Assembly: GCA_947501325.1 (NCBI GenBank)
Contig: CANMVC010000002.1
Location: forward strand, 124,001 to 188,000
Length of the DNA stretch: 64,000 nucleotides
Reading direction: 5' to 3'
DNA from: an uncultured Sphingomonadaceae bacterium
Lineage (GTDB): Bacteria; Pseudomonadota; Alphaproteobacteria; Sphingomonadales; Sphingomonadaceae
The notes beneath the pieces were generated by a model that saw only the letters and a list, made by a program, of their open reading frames with translations, did no database searches and had not been told where the DNA came from. The translations under genes were made by a program, and so were the position numbers. Below, in pieces: positions 15,817-24,888 of the stretch (its first letter is position 1; each line of letters starts with the position of its first letter).

Positions 15817-17670
15817 ATGAAAACTTCGCCCATTAAATTTGGTGCTTCGATTATCACCCTTGCCGCAATGGCGTTGAGCGCTCCGGTTCACGCCAAACAT
15901 CATGAAGACAGCGAAACGGCATCCAAGGCCAATCCGACAGCGGCAGATGCCAAGAAATTTGTCGATGAAACCGAGAAGGATATGTTTGATTTCTCACTCG
16001 ATGCAGCGCGGACATATTGGATCAACTCCACTTATATAAACGATGATACCGACGCGCTGGCTGCAAAAGTGGGAGCCGAAGGGACCACCAAGTCCGTGCA
16101 AGCTGCAATTGATGCCGCCAAATATAAAGACGTTCAGGGCCTGGATGCCGTGACCACGCGCAAGCTTGATAAGCTGCGCGGCGGCATCGTGCTTCCCGCG
16201 CCGACGACAGAAGGGGCGGCAACAGAGCTTAACACCATCGCGACCAAGCTGAACTCAGCCTATGGCAAGGGCAAAGGCACATTGAATGGTGAGGAAATTA
16301 ACGGCTCCGACATCGAAGCCGCCATGGGCACCAACCGCAATCCGGACGAACTGTCCGAAATGTGGGAAAGCTGGCACAGCAATGTCGGTGCACCGATGAA
16401 GGATGATTATGCACGCATGGTCGAGATTGCCAATGAGGGCGCCAAGGAATTGGGCTTTGCCGATGTCGGTGCGATGTGGCGTTCCGGCTATGACATGCCG
16501 GCGGATGATTTTGCCAAGCTGACCGATAAGCTATGGTCGCAAGTCAAGCCGCTTTATGACGAACTCCATTGCTATACCCGGGACAAACTCAACGAAAAAT
16601 ATGGCGATGACGTGCAACCCGAAACCGGCCCGATCCGTGCGGACCTGCTTGGCAATATGTGGGCGCAGGAATGGGGCAATATCTATGATATCGTCGCTCC
16701 GGAAGGCGCGGGTGACATCGGTTTTGATACGACCCAGCTACTGACCTCCAAGGGCTATGACGCGATGAAAATGGTCAAAGCGGGGGAGGGGTTCTTCTCG
16801 TCCCTGGGCTTTGAACCGCTGCCTGACACATTCTGGGACCGGTCGCAATTTACCAAGCCGGCGGACCGCGAAGTCGTGTGTCATGCCAGCGCCTGGAATA
16901 TCGACAATATCGACGATATCCGTATCAAGATGTGCATCAAGGTGAATGGCGATGATTTTGTCACCATCCACCACGAGCTCGGTCATAACTATTATCAGCG
17001 CGCCTATAACAAGCAGAGCTATCTGCACCTCGATGGTGCCAATGACGGTTTCCACGAAGCCATTGGCGATATGATTGCGCTATCCATCACACCGGAATAT
17101 CTGGTGCAGGTCGGCTTGTTGGACGCCGATAAGGTGCCAAGCGAGGACAAGGATGTAGGTCTGCTGCTGCGTCAGGCGATGGATAAAGTCGCGTTCCTGC
17201 CCTTCGGTCTATTGGTCGATAAATGGCGTTGGCAGGTTTTCTCCGGCGATATTGCGCCAGAGCAATATACGCCCGCCTGGCATGATCTGAAATTGCAATA
17301 TCAGGGTATTACTCCGCCTGTAGAGCGGCTCGATGACGCTTTTGATCCGGGCGCGAAATATCATATTCCCGGCAACACGCCATATTCGCGCTATTTCCTT
17401 GCGCGGATCCTGCAATTCCAATTTTACAAAGCGGCCTGTGATGCCGCCGGTTGGGATGGTCCGCTGCATCGCTGTTCTTTCTATGGCAACAAAGAAGTGG
17501 GTGCCAAGCTCAACGCGATGCTGGAACTTGGCGCATCCAAGCCTTGGCCCGATGCTCTGGAAGCCTTTACCGGAACGCGTGAAATGGATGGCTCAGCGAT
17601 GATCAGCTATTTTGAACCGCTGATGGATTGGCTGAAGGAAGAGAATAAGGGCAAATCATGCGGTTGGTAG
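15817..17670 (+). CDS. M2 family zinc dipeptidyl carboxypeptidase (ACE-like)
   Basis: Secreted or periplasmic metallopeptidase of the angiotensin-converting enzyme family. It has 617 residues. A signal peptide (basic start, hydrophobic 8-21, VHA-K cleavage near 26) is followed by the M2 domain. The zinc site HELGH is at 386-390, with the third ligand Glu414 in FHEAIGD, both exactly as in ACE. The long tail ends in GKSCGW. M2 enzymes release C-terminal dipeptides; in marine bacteria they probably serve peptide nutrition. The usual length is 600-700. It is a single gene with its own upstream region (56 bases after the membrane-protein gene) and a shared terminator after it. Confidence 0.92.
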   Translation: MKTSPIKFGASIITLAAMALSAPVHAKHHEDSETASKANPTAADAKKFVDETEKDMFDFSLDAARTYWINSTYINDDTDALAAKVGAEGTTKSVQAAIDAAKYKDVQGLDAVTTRKLDKLRGGIVLPAPTTEGAATELNTIATKLNSAYGKGKGTLNGEEINGSDIEAAMGTNRNPDELSEMWESWHSNVGAPMKDDYARMVEIANEGAKELGFADVGAMWRSGYDMPADDFAKLTDKLWSQVKPLYDELHCYTRDKLNEKYGDDVQPETGPIRADLLGNMWAQEWGNIYDIVAPEGAGDIGFDTTQLLTSKGYDAMKMVKAGEGFFSSLGFEPLPDTFWDRSQFTKPADREVVCHASAWNIDNIDDIRIKMCIKVNGDDFVTIHHELGHNYYQRAYNKQSYLHLDGANDGFHEAIGDMIALSITPEYLVQVGLLDADKVPSEDKDVGLLLRQAMDKVAFLPFGLLVDKWRWQVFSGDIAPEQYTPAWHDLKLQYQGITPPVERLDDAFDPGAKYHIPGNTPYSRYFLARILQFQFYKAACDAAGWDGPLHRCSFYGNKEVGAKLNAMLELGASKPWPDALEAFTGTREMDGSAMISYFEPLMDWLKEENKGKSCGW

Positions 17671-17676
17671 ATGACA

Positions 17677-17716
17677 AAGGCCGGCGGAAGATAGTTCCTC
17701 CGTCGGCCTTATTTTA
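17677..17716. terminator. Terminator between M2 peptidase and peroxiredoxin genes
   Basis: 12-base arms AAGGCCGGCGGA (17677-17688) and TCCGTCGGCCTT (17699-17710) with one mismatch, followed by ATTTTAG. The position between convergent genes suggests that it serves both. Confidence 0.75.
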
Positions 17717-17732
17717 GTTTGTTTTGAAAGGC

Positions 17733-18209
17733 TTAAAGCTGGTCGAGCATATAGTCTGCTGCACTGACTTTGAAGTCACCAGGGGCTTCTACGTTTAGCT
17801 CCTCGACCACGCCGTCATTCACGATCATCGAGAAACGCTGACCACGGGTACCCAGACCAAAGCCGGAGCCGTCCATTTCCAGCCCTACAGCTTTGGCAAA
17901 ATCGCCATTGCCATCGGCTAGCATGGTGACATCTTCTGAACCGGAATCTTTGTTCCAGGCGCCCAGAACGAAGGCATCATTGACAGCGGTGCAGGCAATT
18001 TCATCAACGCCTTTGGCTTTTAGCTCGGCGGCTTTCTCAACATAGCCGGGCAGATGCTTGGCAGAACATGTCGGTGTATAAGCGCCGGGAACGGAGAATA
18101 ATGCGACTTTCTTGCCCGCAAAATATTCAGAGGAGCTCACTTGCTCGGGTCCGTTGGCTGTTGCTTTTACGAGGTTTACCTCAGGTATTTTATCGCCTTT
18201 GTTGATCAT
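17733..18209 (-). CDS. Peroxiredoxin, Prx5 type
   Basis: Thiol peroxidase that reduces hydrogen or alkyl peroxides in the cytoplasm. The 158 residues carry the Prx5-type motif PGAYTPTCSAKHLPGY with peroxidatic Cys48 and the supporting Pro41 and Thr45. A further Cys73 in EIACTAVND is conserved in the subfamily. No fused glutaredoxin domain is present, so reduction presumably comes from separate glutaredoxin/glutathione (Gor is encoded at 56-57.5 kb) or thioredoxin. It is transcribed leftward from the intergenic region shared with yqgE, which therefore holds divergent promoters. Confidence 0.92.
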   Translation of the reverse strand: MINKGDKIPEVNLVKATANGPEQVSSSEYFAGKKVALFSVPGAYTPTCSAKHLPGYVEKAAELKAKGVDEIACTAVNDAFVLGAWNKDSGSEDVTMLADGNGDFAKAVGLEMDGSGFGLGTRGQRFSMIVNDGVVEELNVEAPGDFKVSAADYMLDQL

Positions 18210-18359
18210 ATTATCGCTCCTTTGAGATTTTTTCGGAATATCGTTAAGTCCTATATATCTGTGGTGACAGGATCATGAAATTGCAAGCAATGTAATGATA
18301 ATGCTCATCTTATCGAATTTACAATGTGCAGTGGGAAAGAAGGTGGTTATGTTAGCGCG

Positions 18360-18920
18360 ATGAATGCACCTTTATATTTTTCCGGCCAGTTTTTGCTCGC
18401 AACACCGGGCATGGCCGATCCTCGTTTTGCGCGCTCGATCATAGCGATATGCTCTCATGATGAAAATGGCGCGCTGGGTATCAACATCGGGGAAACTTCA
18501 TCTGATATAAGTTTCCACGGAATATTGGAGCAGTTTGATATCGTGCCGGACGCCTTGAAGGATCGCGACGTCTTTGTCGGTGGACCGGTTGAAAAGCAGC
18601 GCGGCTTTATTCTTCATAGTCTGGATTTCAATTTATCAGATACATTGCAGGTCGGTAATCTTTGGGGATTAAGCAGCTCCGTCGATATTCTCGGAGCGAT
18701 TGCGAAAGATCGCGGACCCGAAAAATGGATCGCCGCGCTCGGCTATTCCGGATGGGGGGCAGGGCAATTGGAGCATGAGCTGACGCAGAATGGATGGTCG
18801 GTGACCCAAGGCGAACCAGATTGGCTCTATGAGACAGAAGCAAAAGACAAATGGGAAATGGCTTGGGAGGCGCAAGGAATAGACCCTAATATGCTGTCCG
18901 GTCAGTTTGGTAGCGCTTGA
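18360..18920 (+). CDS. YqgE/AlgH family protein
   Basis: A 186-residue protein of the UPF0301 family. The N-terminal YFSGQFLLATPGMADPRF, the GALGINIGE strand, the VFVGGPVEKQRGFILH motif and the GYSGWGAGQLEHEL motif are all typical. In Pseudomonas AlgH was linked to alginate regulation; the biochemical role is unclear. The ATG at 18360 gives the family's usual length. A longer reading from 18324 adds 12 residues that look unlike the family and has no ribosome-binding site. It stands alone between the peroxiredoxin and ahcY genes. Confidence 0.88.
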   Translation: MNAPLYFSGQFLLATPGMADPRFARSIIAICSHDENGALGINIGETSSDISFHGILEQFDIVPDALKDRDVFVGGPVEKQRGFILHSLDFNLSDTLQVGNLWGLSSSVDILGAIAKDRGPEKWIAALGYSGWGAGQLEHELTQNGWSVTQGEPDWLYETEAKDKWEMAWEAQGIDPNMLSGQFGSA

Positions 18921-18978
18921 AACAGGATAGACGTCGCTTTTTATTACGAAAACCCCATAATTATTAGCATAATATTTC

Positions 18979-19002
18979 AAATATAAAGACATCTTTATAT
19001 TT
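18979..19002. promoter_or_regulatory. Palindromic operator upstream of ahcY, SahR/SamR-like
   Basis: Perfect 11-base arms AAATATAAAGA (18979-18989) and TCTTTATATTT (18992-19002) with a 2-base spacer, 80 bases before the ahcY start. The ArsR-family SAH/SAM-cycle regulators of Proteobacteria bind ATATAAAG-type palindromes, and ahcY is their core target. That identification is from memory of the motif and is inference. Confidence 0.6.
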
Positions 19003-19082
19003 GCTTCCGAAGCGCGGAAACGCTAGAGAATGCGCAACTGTCGTGCCGGATTTCCAGCGCGGCGCTTTGTCTTTCAAGGAGA

Positions 19083-20501
19083 ATGAATGTGGCTACCGCA
19101 GCAGATACAGTAAACCAAGATTACATCATCAAGGATATCTCCCTTGCCGATTTTGGTCGTAAGGAAATTGAGATTGCCGAAACCGAGATGCCTGGTTTGA
19201 TGGCTCTGCGCGAAGAATTTGGCGCTGAAAAGCCTCTGAAAGGCGCGCGGATCACCGGTTCGCTACATATGACAATCCAGACCGCCGTGTTGATTGAAAC
19301 ACTTCTGGACCTTGGCGCTACGGTTCGTTGGGCTTCTTGCAATATCTACTCAACGCAAGACCATGCCGCAGCAGCTATTGCCGCTGGCGGGACACCGGTC
19401 TTCGCGATCAAGGGTGAAACACTGGAAGAATATTGGGCTTATGTTGAGCGTATCTTCGATTGGGGCCAGGACGAGACCTGCAACCTGATCCTCGATGATG
19501 GCGGCGATGCAACGATGTTTGCTCTCTGGGGCGCACGTGTTGAAGCAGGCGAAGAGCTGTTTAAACCTGACAACGAAGAAGAAGAAGTGTTCGTTGCTAC
19601 CTTGACCCGTTTCCTGGCTGAACGCCCTGGCTATCTGACCAAGACGGTTGAAAACATCAAAGGTGTTTCGGAAGAAACAACAACGGGCGTTCACCGTCTT
19701 TATGACCTTGCCAAGCAAGGCAAATTGCCTTTCCCCGCTATCAACGTTAACGATAGTGTCACCAAATCCAAATTTGATAACCTTTACGGCTGTAAAGAGT
19801 CCTTGGTTGATGCCATCCGCCGTGCAACCGACGTTATGCTCGCTGGTAAAGTTGCCTGTGTCGCTGGTTTTGGCGACGTTGGTAAAGGTTCTGCTGACTC
19901 GCTGCGCAATGGCGGGGCTCGCGTTATTGTTACCGAGGTCGATCCGATCTGTGCCTTGCAGGCATCGATGGAAGGCTATGAAGTCGTCACCATGGAAGAA
20001 GCGACAAAACGCGCTGATATATTTGTGACTGCGACAGGCAACAAAGACGTGATTACAGTGGATCACATGCGGGATATGAAAGACCGCGCAATCGTCTGTA
20101 ACATCGGTCACTTTGACAGCGAAATCCAGATTGCTGCCTTGCAGAATATGAAATGGACCGAAATTAAGCCGCAAGTTGATGAAGTTGAATTTCCCGACGG
20201 CAAGAAGCTGATCATTCTTGCACAGGGCCGTTTGGTCAACTTGGGCTGTGCCACTGGCCACCCGAGCTTCGTCATGTCAGCCAGCTTCACCAATCAGGTG
20301 ATGGCGCAGATCGAACTCTGGTTGCGGCCTGAGCAATATAAGAATGACGTTTACGTCCTTCCAAAACATCTCGATGAGAAAGTGGCCGAGTTACACCTGA
20401 ACAAACTGGGTGTGAAGCTAACCAAATTGTCTGCAGAACAGGCCGATTATATCGGCGTGCCAACCGAAGGCCCATTCAAGCCAGACCATTATCGTTACTA
20501 G
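19083..20501 (+). CDS. ahcY: Adenosylhomocysteinase
   Basis: Hydrolyses S-adenosylhomocysteine to adenosine and homocysteine, removing the inhibitor of methyltransferases. The 472 residues include the substrate domain ([18 protein letters not shown]), the roughly 40-residue acidic insert ([10 protein letters not shown]) typical of bacterial long forms, and the NAD-binding GFGDVGKG at 262-269. The conserved C-terminus ends PFKPDHYRY. Start choice: AAGGAG lies only one base before the ATG at 19083, but seven bases before an in-frame GTG at 19089, so the GTG may be the real start. An 11+11 palindrome upstream suggests regulation by SAH or SAM level. A terminator follows. Confidence 0.96.
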   Translation: MNVATAADTVNQDYIIKDISLADFGRKEIEIAETEMPGLMALREEFGAEKPLKGARITGSLHMTIQTAVLIETLLDLGATVRWASCNIYSTQDHAAAAIAAGGTPVFAIKGETLEEYWAYVERIFDWGQDETCNLILDDGGDATMFALWGARVEAGEELFKPDNEEEEVFVATLTRFLAERPGYLTKTVENIKGVSEETTTGVHRLYDLAKQGKLPFPAINVNDSVTKSKFDNLYGCKESLVDAIRRATDVMLAGKVACVAGFGDVGKGSADSLRNGGARVIVTEVDPICALQASMEGYEVVTMEEATKRADIFVTATGNKDVITVDHMRDMKDRAIVCNIGHFDSEIQIAALQNMKWTEIKPQVDEVEFPDGKKLIILAQGRLVNLGCATGHPSFVMSASFTNQVMAQIELWLRPEQYKNDVYVLPKHLDEKVAELHLNKLGVKLTKLSAEQADYIGVPTEGPFKPDHYRY

Positions 20502-20508
20502 AAATTAT

Positions 20509-20545
20509 ACCGGATGGGCCCTTGGTGGCTCATCCGGTTTTTTTA
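20509..20545 (+). terminator. Terminator after ahcY
   Basis: 12-base stem ACCGGATGGGCC / GGCTCATCCGGT (one G-U pair), loop of six, then seven T residues. It ends two bases before the stop of the convergent slt gene. Confidence 0.88.
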
Positions 20546-20546
20546 T

Positions 20547-22310
20547 CTAGCGCGCGGTAAAGCGCGTTTTACTGCTGCTTGGTTTTTTCGGAAAACTGGG
20601 CCACTGATTTTGCGACAATGTTCTTAAGCTAGCTGATTTGATGCCAGCTTGCTTTTCATACATCCAGTAGTTGCGCAAGATAATCGAAACATAACCACGG
20701 GTTTCGACATAAGGAATGCTCTCCATATAAAGGAGGGGATCATCATTATCCTTAATTTCGTTGTTCCAGCGCTGAACAGAGCCGGGGCCCGCATTGTAAG
20801 CCGCGGCAACTTTCGGCAGCTTGCCACCAGTGATCGATGAATCGCTAAGATATTCGAGATAGGATTGACCATATTCCAAGTTGGTTGAAGGCTCGAACAA
20901 TTGAGACTTCTCAAATTGGCGTCCATTCGCGCGCGCAATATCACCGGCTGTTCCAGGGCGAACCTGCATCAAACCGATGGCATTGGCCGGGCTTACAGCT
21001 TTGCTGCGGAAGGCTGACTCTTGGAGCGTGTGCGCATATACCAAGGCGGGGTCCACACGCCACCCGCCGTCGGGTTTCCATTTCGGGGCAGGGAAGCGGG
21101 CTTGCGCGTCCGGTTTAAACCCACGCGGTGCATGATGCGCAAGCCATAATTGTGTGCGCGGTAAATTCAGCTCCCGCGCCAATTTCAACAACGCTGCATG
21201 ATCGCTGGAATTGCCGATAGTGGCCTGGTGCCGCAACACTTCATCCGCAAGGGCTTCTTCGCCGATTTCCACCAAGGCGATCGCGGCTTTGACATTTTCA
21301 TGCTGCTTCAAGGCTTTCCAGTCACCTTTGGCAAATCCGGCACTGGATTTCAAATTCGCGACATCCATACCCAAAGTCTGGGCTGAGAGCAGGCCATAAA
21401 AACTATCGCTCCGCTTTGCCGCTGTTTGCAGTTTGCCTTGCGCTTTTTGCGGTTGGCCACATACGATATCAGAGCGTGCACCCCAATACAGACCGGCGGC
21501 CTGCAGATCGGAGTTGGCGGCGCGGCGTCCAACATTGTCAAAAGCCGCGCTGGCCGTCTGGCAGTCTTTCAACCGCCAGGAAGAAAGACCTGCCACCCAA
21601 TCGGCGTGGACAACCCAAGGGCCGCTGCCCTTTTGTGCTTCTTGCGCCATGCGTTGAGCAGATCTGTCGTCATTTTCGATATAATAAGACCATGCAACCC
21701 GCTGTTGGAGTTCTGTGCGAGCATCTGAGGACAAGATGTCATTCGTTTCAAAAAGCAACGCCTCGGCGGATTGTGGACTGTCGTTCTTGATGAAGCCCAA
21801 TATGCGACCGCGAATAGCATTGGCGGCATTGTCTGACTTTACTGAGCTGGGTTTTTTCCGGATCGATAGTCCCGGAACGTAAGACAGATTGCGCCGTTGC
21901 GGCAAATTAGGTAGCAATTGCGCTCCGCGTTTCTTTGCCAAACGGCCAAGTTGCGCCGCTTGCGGAATATGAGGCGCTTCATTGACCAATGTCAGCAACT
22001 GCCCCAGTTCCGCGCGAGGCGAATTAGCAGCCAGGAGATATTCAGCCTGGGCGATGGATTTTAGCGGGCTATTCGGTGCATCGGCGATCAAATTTTTCGC
22101 AGTATCCCATTGATTTCCGCCCATTGCTTTGAAAATCGCGCGATAATGTTCTGACTGTTTACGCCTCAACTGCGACGGAATATCTTTTGCGACAGAAGAG
22201 CTCTTGAACAAGACCGCTCCGCCATCCTGCGCTATTGCCGGAGCAACAGGAAGGCAGATGAGGCCCGAGATAAGGGCAGCTTTGATTTTTCTCGAAAACG
22301 GATTTTTCAC
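20547..22310 (-). CDS. slt: Soluble lytic murein transglycosylase
   Basis: Periplasmic enzyme that cleaves the MurNAc-GlcNAc bond of peptidoglycan with formation of anhydro-MurNAc. From GTG at 22310 it has 587 residues. A signal peptide (KNPFSRKIKAALISGL, cleavage after APAIA near 27) and a long alpha-superhelical region (about 35-400) precede the Slt catalytic domain. The catalytic Glu431 is in HTLQESAF, GLMQV at 446-450, and AAYNAGPGSVQRW follows. The GTG start overlaps the stop of the upstream UDG-like gene (GTGA). A longer reading from 22349 would add 13 hydrophilic residues before the signal peptide, which is unlikely. Confidence 0.92.
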   Translation of the reverse strand: MKNPFSRKIKAALISGLICLPVAPAIAQDGGAVLFKSSSVAKDIPSQLRRKQSEHYRAIFKAMGGNQWDTAKNLIADAPNSPLKSIAQAEYLLAANSPRAELGQLLTLVNEAPHIPQAAQLGRLAKKRGAQLLPNLPQRRNLSYVPGLSIRKKPSSVKSDNAANAIRGRILGFIKNDSPQSAEALLFETNDILSSDARTELQQRVAWSYYIENDDRSAQRMAQEAQKGSGPWVVHADWVAGLSSWRLKDCQTASAAFDNVGRRAANSDLQAAGLYWGARSDIVCGQPQKAQGKLQTAAKRSDSFYGLLSAQTLGMDVANLKSSAGFAKGDWKALKQHENVKAAIALVEIGEEALADEVLRHQATIGNSSDHAALLKLARELNLPRTQLWLAHHAPRGFKPDAQARFPAPKWKPDGGWRVDPALVYAHTLQESAFRSKAVSPANAIGLMQVRPGTAGDIARANGRQFEKSQLFEPSTNLEYGQSYLEYLSDSSITGGKLPKVAAAYNAGPGSVQRWNNEIKDNDDPLLYMESIPYVETRGYVSIILRNYWMYEKQAGIKSASLRTLSQNQWPSFPKKPSSSKTRFTAR

Positions 22311-23104
22311 GAACTCGTAATCCTTGTCAGCAGTTGCAAATCTTTCCACGCCTCAGCCTTGAACTCGGGTCTTTCGATCAAAATTCGCGGATGAAAGGTC
22401 GCTATGGCTTCTGTTTTGAATGACCCATGGTTAACAAATTGTTTATTTTTGCGGGCCGTGAGCAGATTCTGGTCAAAAAACATTTGAGATGGCGTGTCGC
22501 CAAAGAGGATTATCCGTTTCGGCTGAACAAGCTCAATATGATGGAACATCCTCTTTTTCAGCGTCTCATGAAACTTGGGATCAATTTGGCCATCAAAGGA
22601 TCGCGTCAAGGAGACGGACGCAAAATAGATCTGCTCCGAATCGCACCCGATAGCTTTGAGCATATTGGACAATAAGGCCGCGCTTTTTTCGGCGAAGAGA
22701 GAATTTTGGGTCAGGCTACCTTGCTCGGGCATTCCGGCAATGATCATTATTTCAGGCTCTATCACACCGGTTGGTAGGATATGATTTTGCGACCATTGCG
22801 CCTCAACCAAATTTGCGGGTGACGATAACCAAGAGAGAAACGCATCATGCTGGTCAGGATAATTTTCGCTGAGTGCATGAACTTCGGCAGTTTTCGGAAC
22901 AGTTTTTGCCTTGCTTTCCGTAGGGGCAATCGTCTCAACCAGTTTTGGCTCTACTGGCGCCTCTACAACCGCAGCCTCTGTCAAAAGCGAGGTGGGTTCG
23001 TCCGTATAGTGCAGATCGACACCCGCCAGGCTCCACCAGTCGCGAAGGCTTTCTATCTGTTCAACAGACGTGCTTTCCGAAGATATGGACGTAGAAAAAT
23101 TCAT
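22307..23104 (-). CDS. Uracil-DNA glycosylase superfamily-like protein, degenerate
   Basis: A 265-residue protein whose C-terminal half (about 115-265) resembles family-4/5-type uracil-DNA glycosylases: an EIMIIAGMPEQG strand-loop where motif A (GEAPG) would be, KRIILFGDTPSQMF, and ATFHPRILIERPEFKAEAWKDL like the motif B His-Pro segment. The four Fe-S cysteines of family 4 are not seen, and the motif A loop is unusual, so activity is doubtful. The N-terminal 90 residues are low in structure, Glu/Thr/Val-rich. It overlaps slt by four bases. Related proteins are often annotated simply as hypothetical in sphingomonads. DNA-repair function is inference. Confidence 0.6.
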   Translation of the reverse strand: MNFSTSISSESTSVEQIESLRDWWSLAGVDLHYTDEPTSLLTEAAVVEAPVEPKLVETIAPTESKAKTVPKTAEVHALSENYPDQHDAFLSWLSSPANLVEAQWSQNHILPTGVIEPEIMIIAGMPEQGSLTQNSLFAEKSAALLSNMLKAIGCDSEQIYFASVSLTRSFDGQIDPKFHETLKKRMFHHIELVQPKRIILFGDTPSQMFFDQNLLTARKNKQFVNHGSFKTEAIATFHPRILIERPEFKAEAWKDLQLLTRITSS

Positions 23105-23232
23105 CTATGCATAGAGTCATGAGTTGACGAGTTGGTCAATTGGCGGGCAAGCATGTTTCTGTCCAAAGGGTTGCCGTTTGCGGCAAGGTGAATGTATGAC
23201 AAGTTTATAGTGTTGAATACAGGAAAAATACG

Positions 23233-24888
23233 ATGAGTGAACGAGAATCTATGCCTTACGACGTGGTCATTGTTGGCGGCGGGCCAGCAGGACTAAGCGC
23301 GGCCATCCGTTTCAAACAAATGGCGGATGAAGCAGGCAAAGATCTCTCCGTATGCATTTTGGAAAAAGGATCGGAAATCGGCGCCCATATATTATCTGGC
23401 GCGGTTGTTGATCCAAAAGCCTTGGATGAATTACTGCCCAACTGGCGCGAAGAAGATTGCCCGATGGCCGCTGTCCCAGTGACTGACAACCAGCATTGGG
23501 TTTTGACAAAGAAAAAGAAATTTGCCCTGCCGCACATCATGTTTCCGGGCTTTATGCAGAATAAAGGAACCTATACGGGTTCCTTGGGCAATCTGTGTCG
23601 TTGGCTGGGTGAACGTGCAGAGAATATGGGCGTGGAAATTTTTCCGGGCTTTGCCGCTGCTGAGATTCTTTATAATGATGATGGCTCGGTCAAAGGTGTC
23701 GCGACAGGCGATATGGGCGTGGCCCGCGATGGCAGCCACAAACCGGATTATCAGCCGGGACTAGAGCTGCACGCGAAATATACTTTCTTCGCAGAGGGCG
23801 TGCGGGGTCATCTGACCAAGATCCTGAAGGATAAATTTGCGCTTGATGCGGACAGCGAACCCCAGATTTACGGGCTTGGTATCAAGGAGCTTTGGGATAT
23901 TGAACCTGATAAGCACGTACCTGGCCGTGTCATCCATAGCCAGGGTTGGCCGCTAGGCGAGGGCTCTAATGGGGGTGGCTTTCTTTACCATCAAGCAGAC
24001 AACCAAGTCGCCTTGGGTTTTGTGACGTGGCTCAATTACGAAAATCCGTATCTGTCGCCATTTGAGGAAATGCAACGTTGGAAACAACATCCTGAAATTC
24101 GCAAGATTCTGGAAGGCGGCAAACGCATTTCCTATGGCGCGCGGGCGATTAATGACGGTGGCTTCCAGTCCGTGCCGAAGTTATTCTTTCCTGGCGGTGC
24201 GCTGATTGGCTGTTCTGCAGGTTTCGTGAACGTTCCACGGATCAAAGGCACGCACACGGCCATGAAAACCGGAATGATGGCAGCTGAAGCGGCTTTTGAG
24301 GCTATTGTTGCTGATCGTCAGAACGATGAACTGGCTGTTTATGGCACGGCTTATGAAAATAGCTGGGTCCGTGAAGAGTTGCGGATCGTTCGGAATGTTT
24401 TGCCGGCAGCAGAGAAATATGGCGATTTCCTAGGATCGATAATTGCTGGTATCAATATGTGGGCGGAAAATTTCAAAATCAAAATGCCGTTCACAATGAA
24501 GCATCATCCAGATCATACGCGGTTGAAACGAGCTGAGCATTGTGTCCCGATTGAATATCCGAAACCCGACGGCATTATCAGCTTCGATCGCCTGTCTTCG
24601 GTTTTTTTATCCAACACCAATCACGAAGAAGATCAACCGGTTCACCTGCAATTAAAAGATGATTCCATACCAGTTGATGTAAACTTACCGGTTTTTGCAG
24701 GCCCTTCGCAGCGTTATTGCCCCGCGGGAGTCTATGAATTTGTTGAGGATGACGCCGGTAACCCTAAATTCCAAATCAATGCGCAAAATTGTGTGCATTG
24801 TAAAACATGTGACATTAAGGACCCTAACCAGAATATCAATTGGGTCGTGCCCGAAGGTGGTGGAGGCCCCAATTACCCCAATATGTAA
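23233..24888 (+). CDS. Electron transfer flavoprotein-ubiquinone oxidoreductase
   Basis: Passes electrons from ETF (from acyl-CoA and related dehydrogenases) to ubiquinone at the inner membrane. It has 551 residues. The FAD-binding VVIVGGGPAGLSAAIR begins near residue 10, the membrane/quinone-binding middle is present, and the C-terminal [4Fe-4S] site has Cys496, Cys520, Cys523 and Cys526 (RYCPAG, NCVHCKTCDIKDP). The length equals the bacterial norm. The ATG follows AGGAAAA. Downstream the TPR gene appears to begin inside its last codons. The etfAB genes are not in this window. It fits with the propionyl-CoA/acyl-CoA genes at 57-64 kb only in a general way. Confidence 0.95.
   Translation: MSERESMPYDVVIVGGGPAGLSAAIRFKQMADEAGKDLSVCILEKGSEIGAHILSGAVVDPKALDELLPNWREEDCPMAAVPVTDNQHWVLTKKKKFALPHIMFPGFMQNKGTYTGSLGNLCRWLGERAENMGVEIFPGFAAAEILYNDDGSVKGVATGDMGVARDGSHKPDYQPGLELHAKYTFFAEGVRGHLTKILKDKFALDADSEPQIYGLGIKELWDIEPDKHVPGRVIHSQGWPLGEGSNGGGFLYHQADNQVALGFVTWLNYENPYLSPFEEMQRWKQHPEIRKILEGGKRISYGARAINDGGFQSVPKLFFPGGALIGCSAGFVNVPRIKGTHTAMKTGMMAAEAAFEAIVADRQNDELAVYGTAYENSWVREELRIVRNVLPAAEKYGDFLGSIIAGINMWAENFKIKMPFTMKHHPDHTRLKRAEHCVPIEYPKPDGIISFDRLSSVFLSNTNHEEDQPVHLQLKDDSIPVDVNLPVFAGPSQRYCPAGVYEFVEDDAGNPKFQINAQNCVHCKTCDIKDPNQNINWVVPEGGGGPNYPNM

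Noticed and set aside
19350-20261. 303-residue minus-strand ORF opposite ahcY
   Set aside because: ahcY is certain from its motifs; the antisense frame has no recognisable domain.
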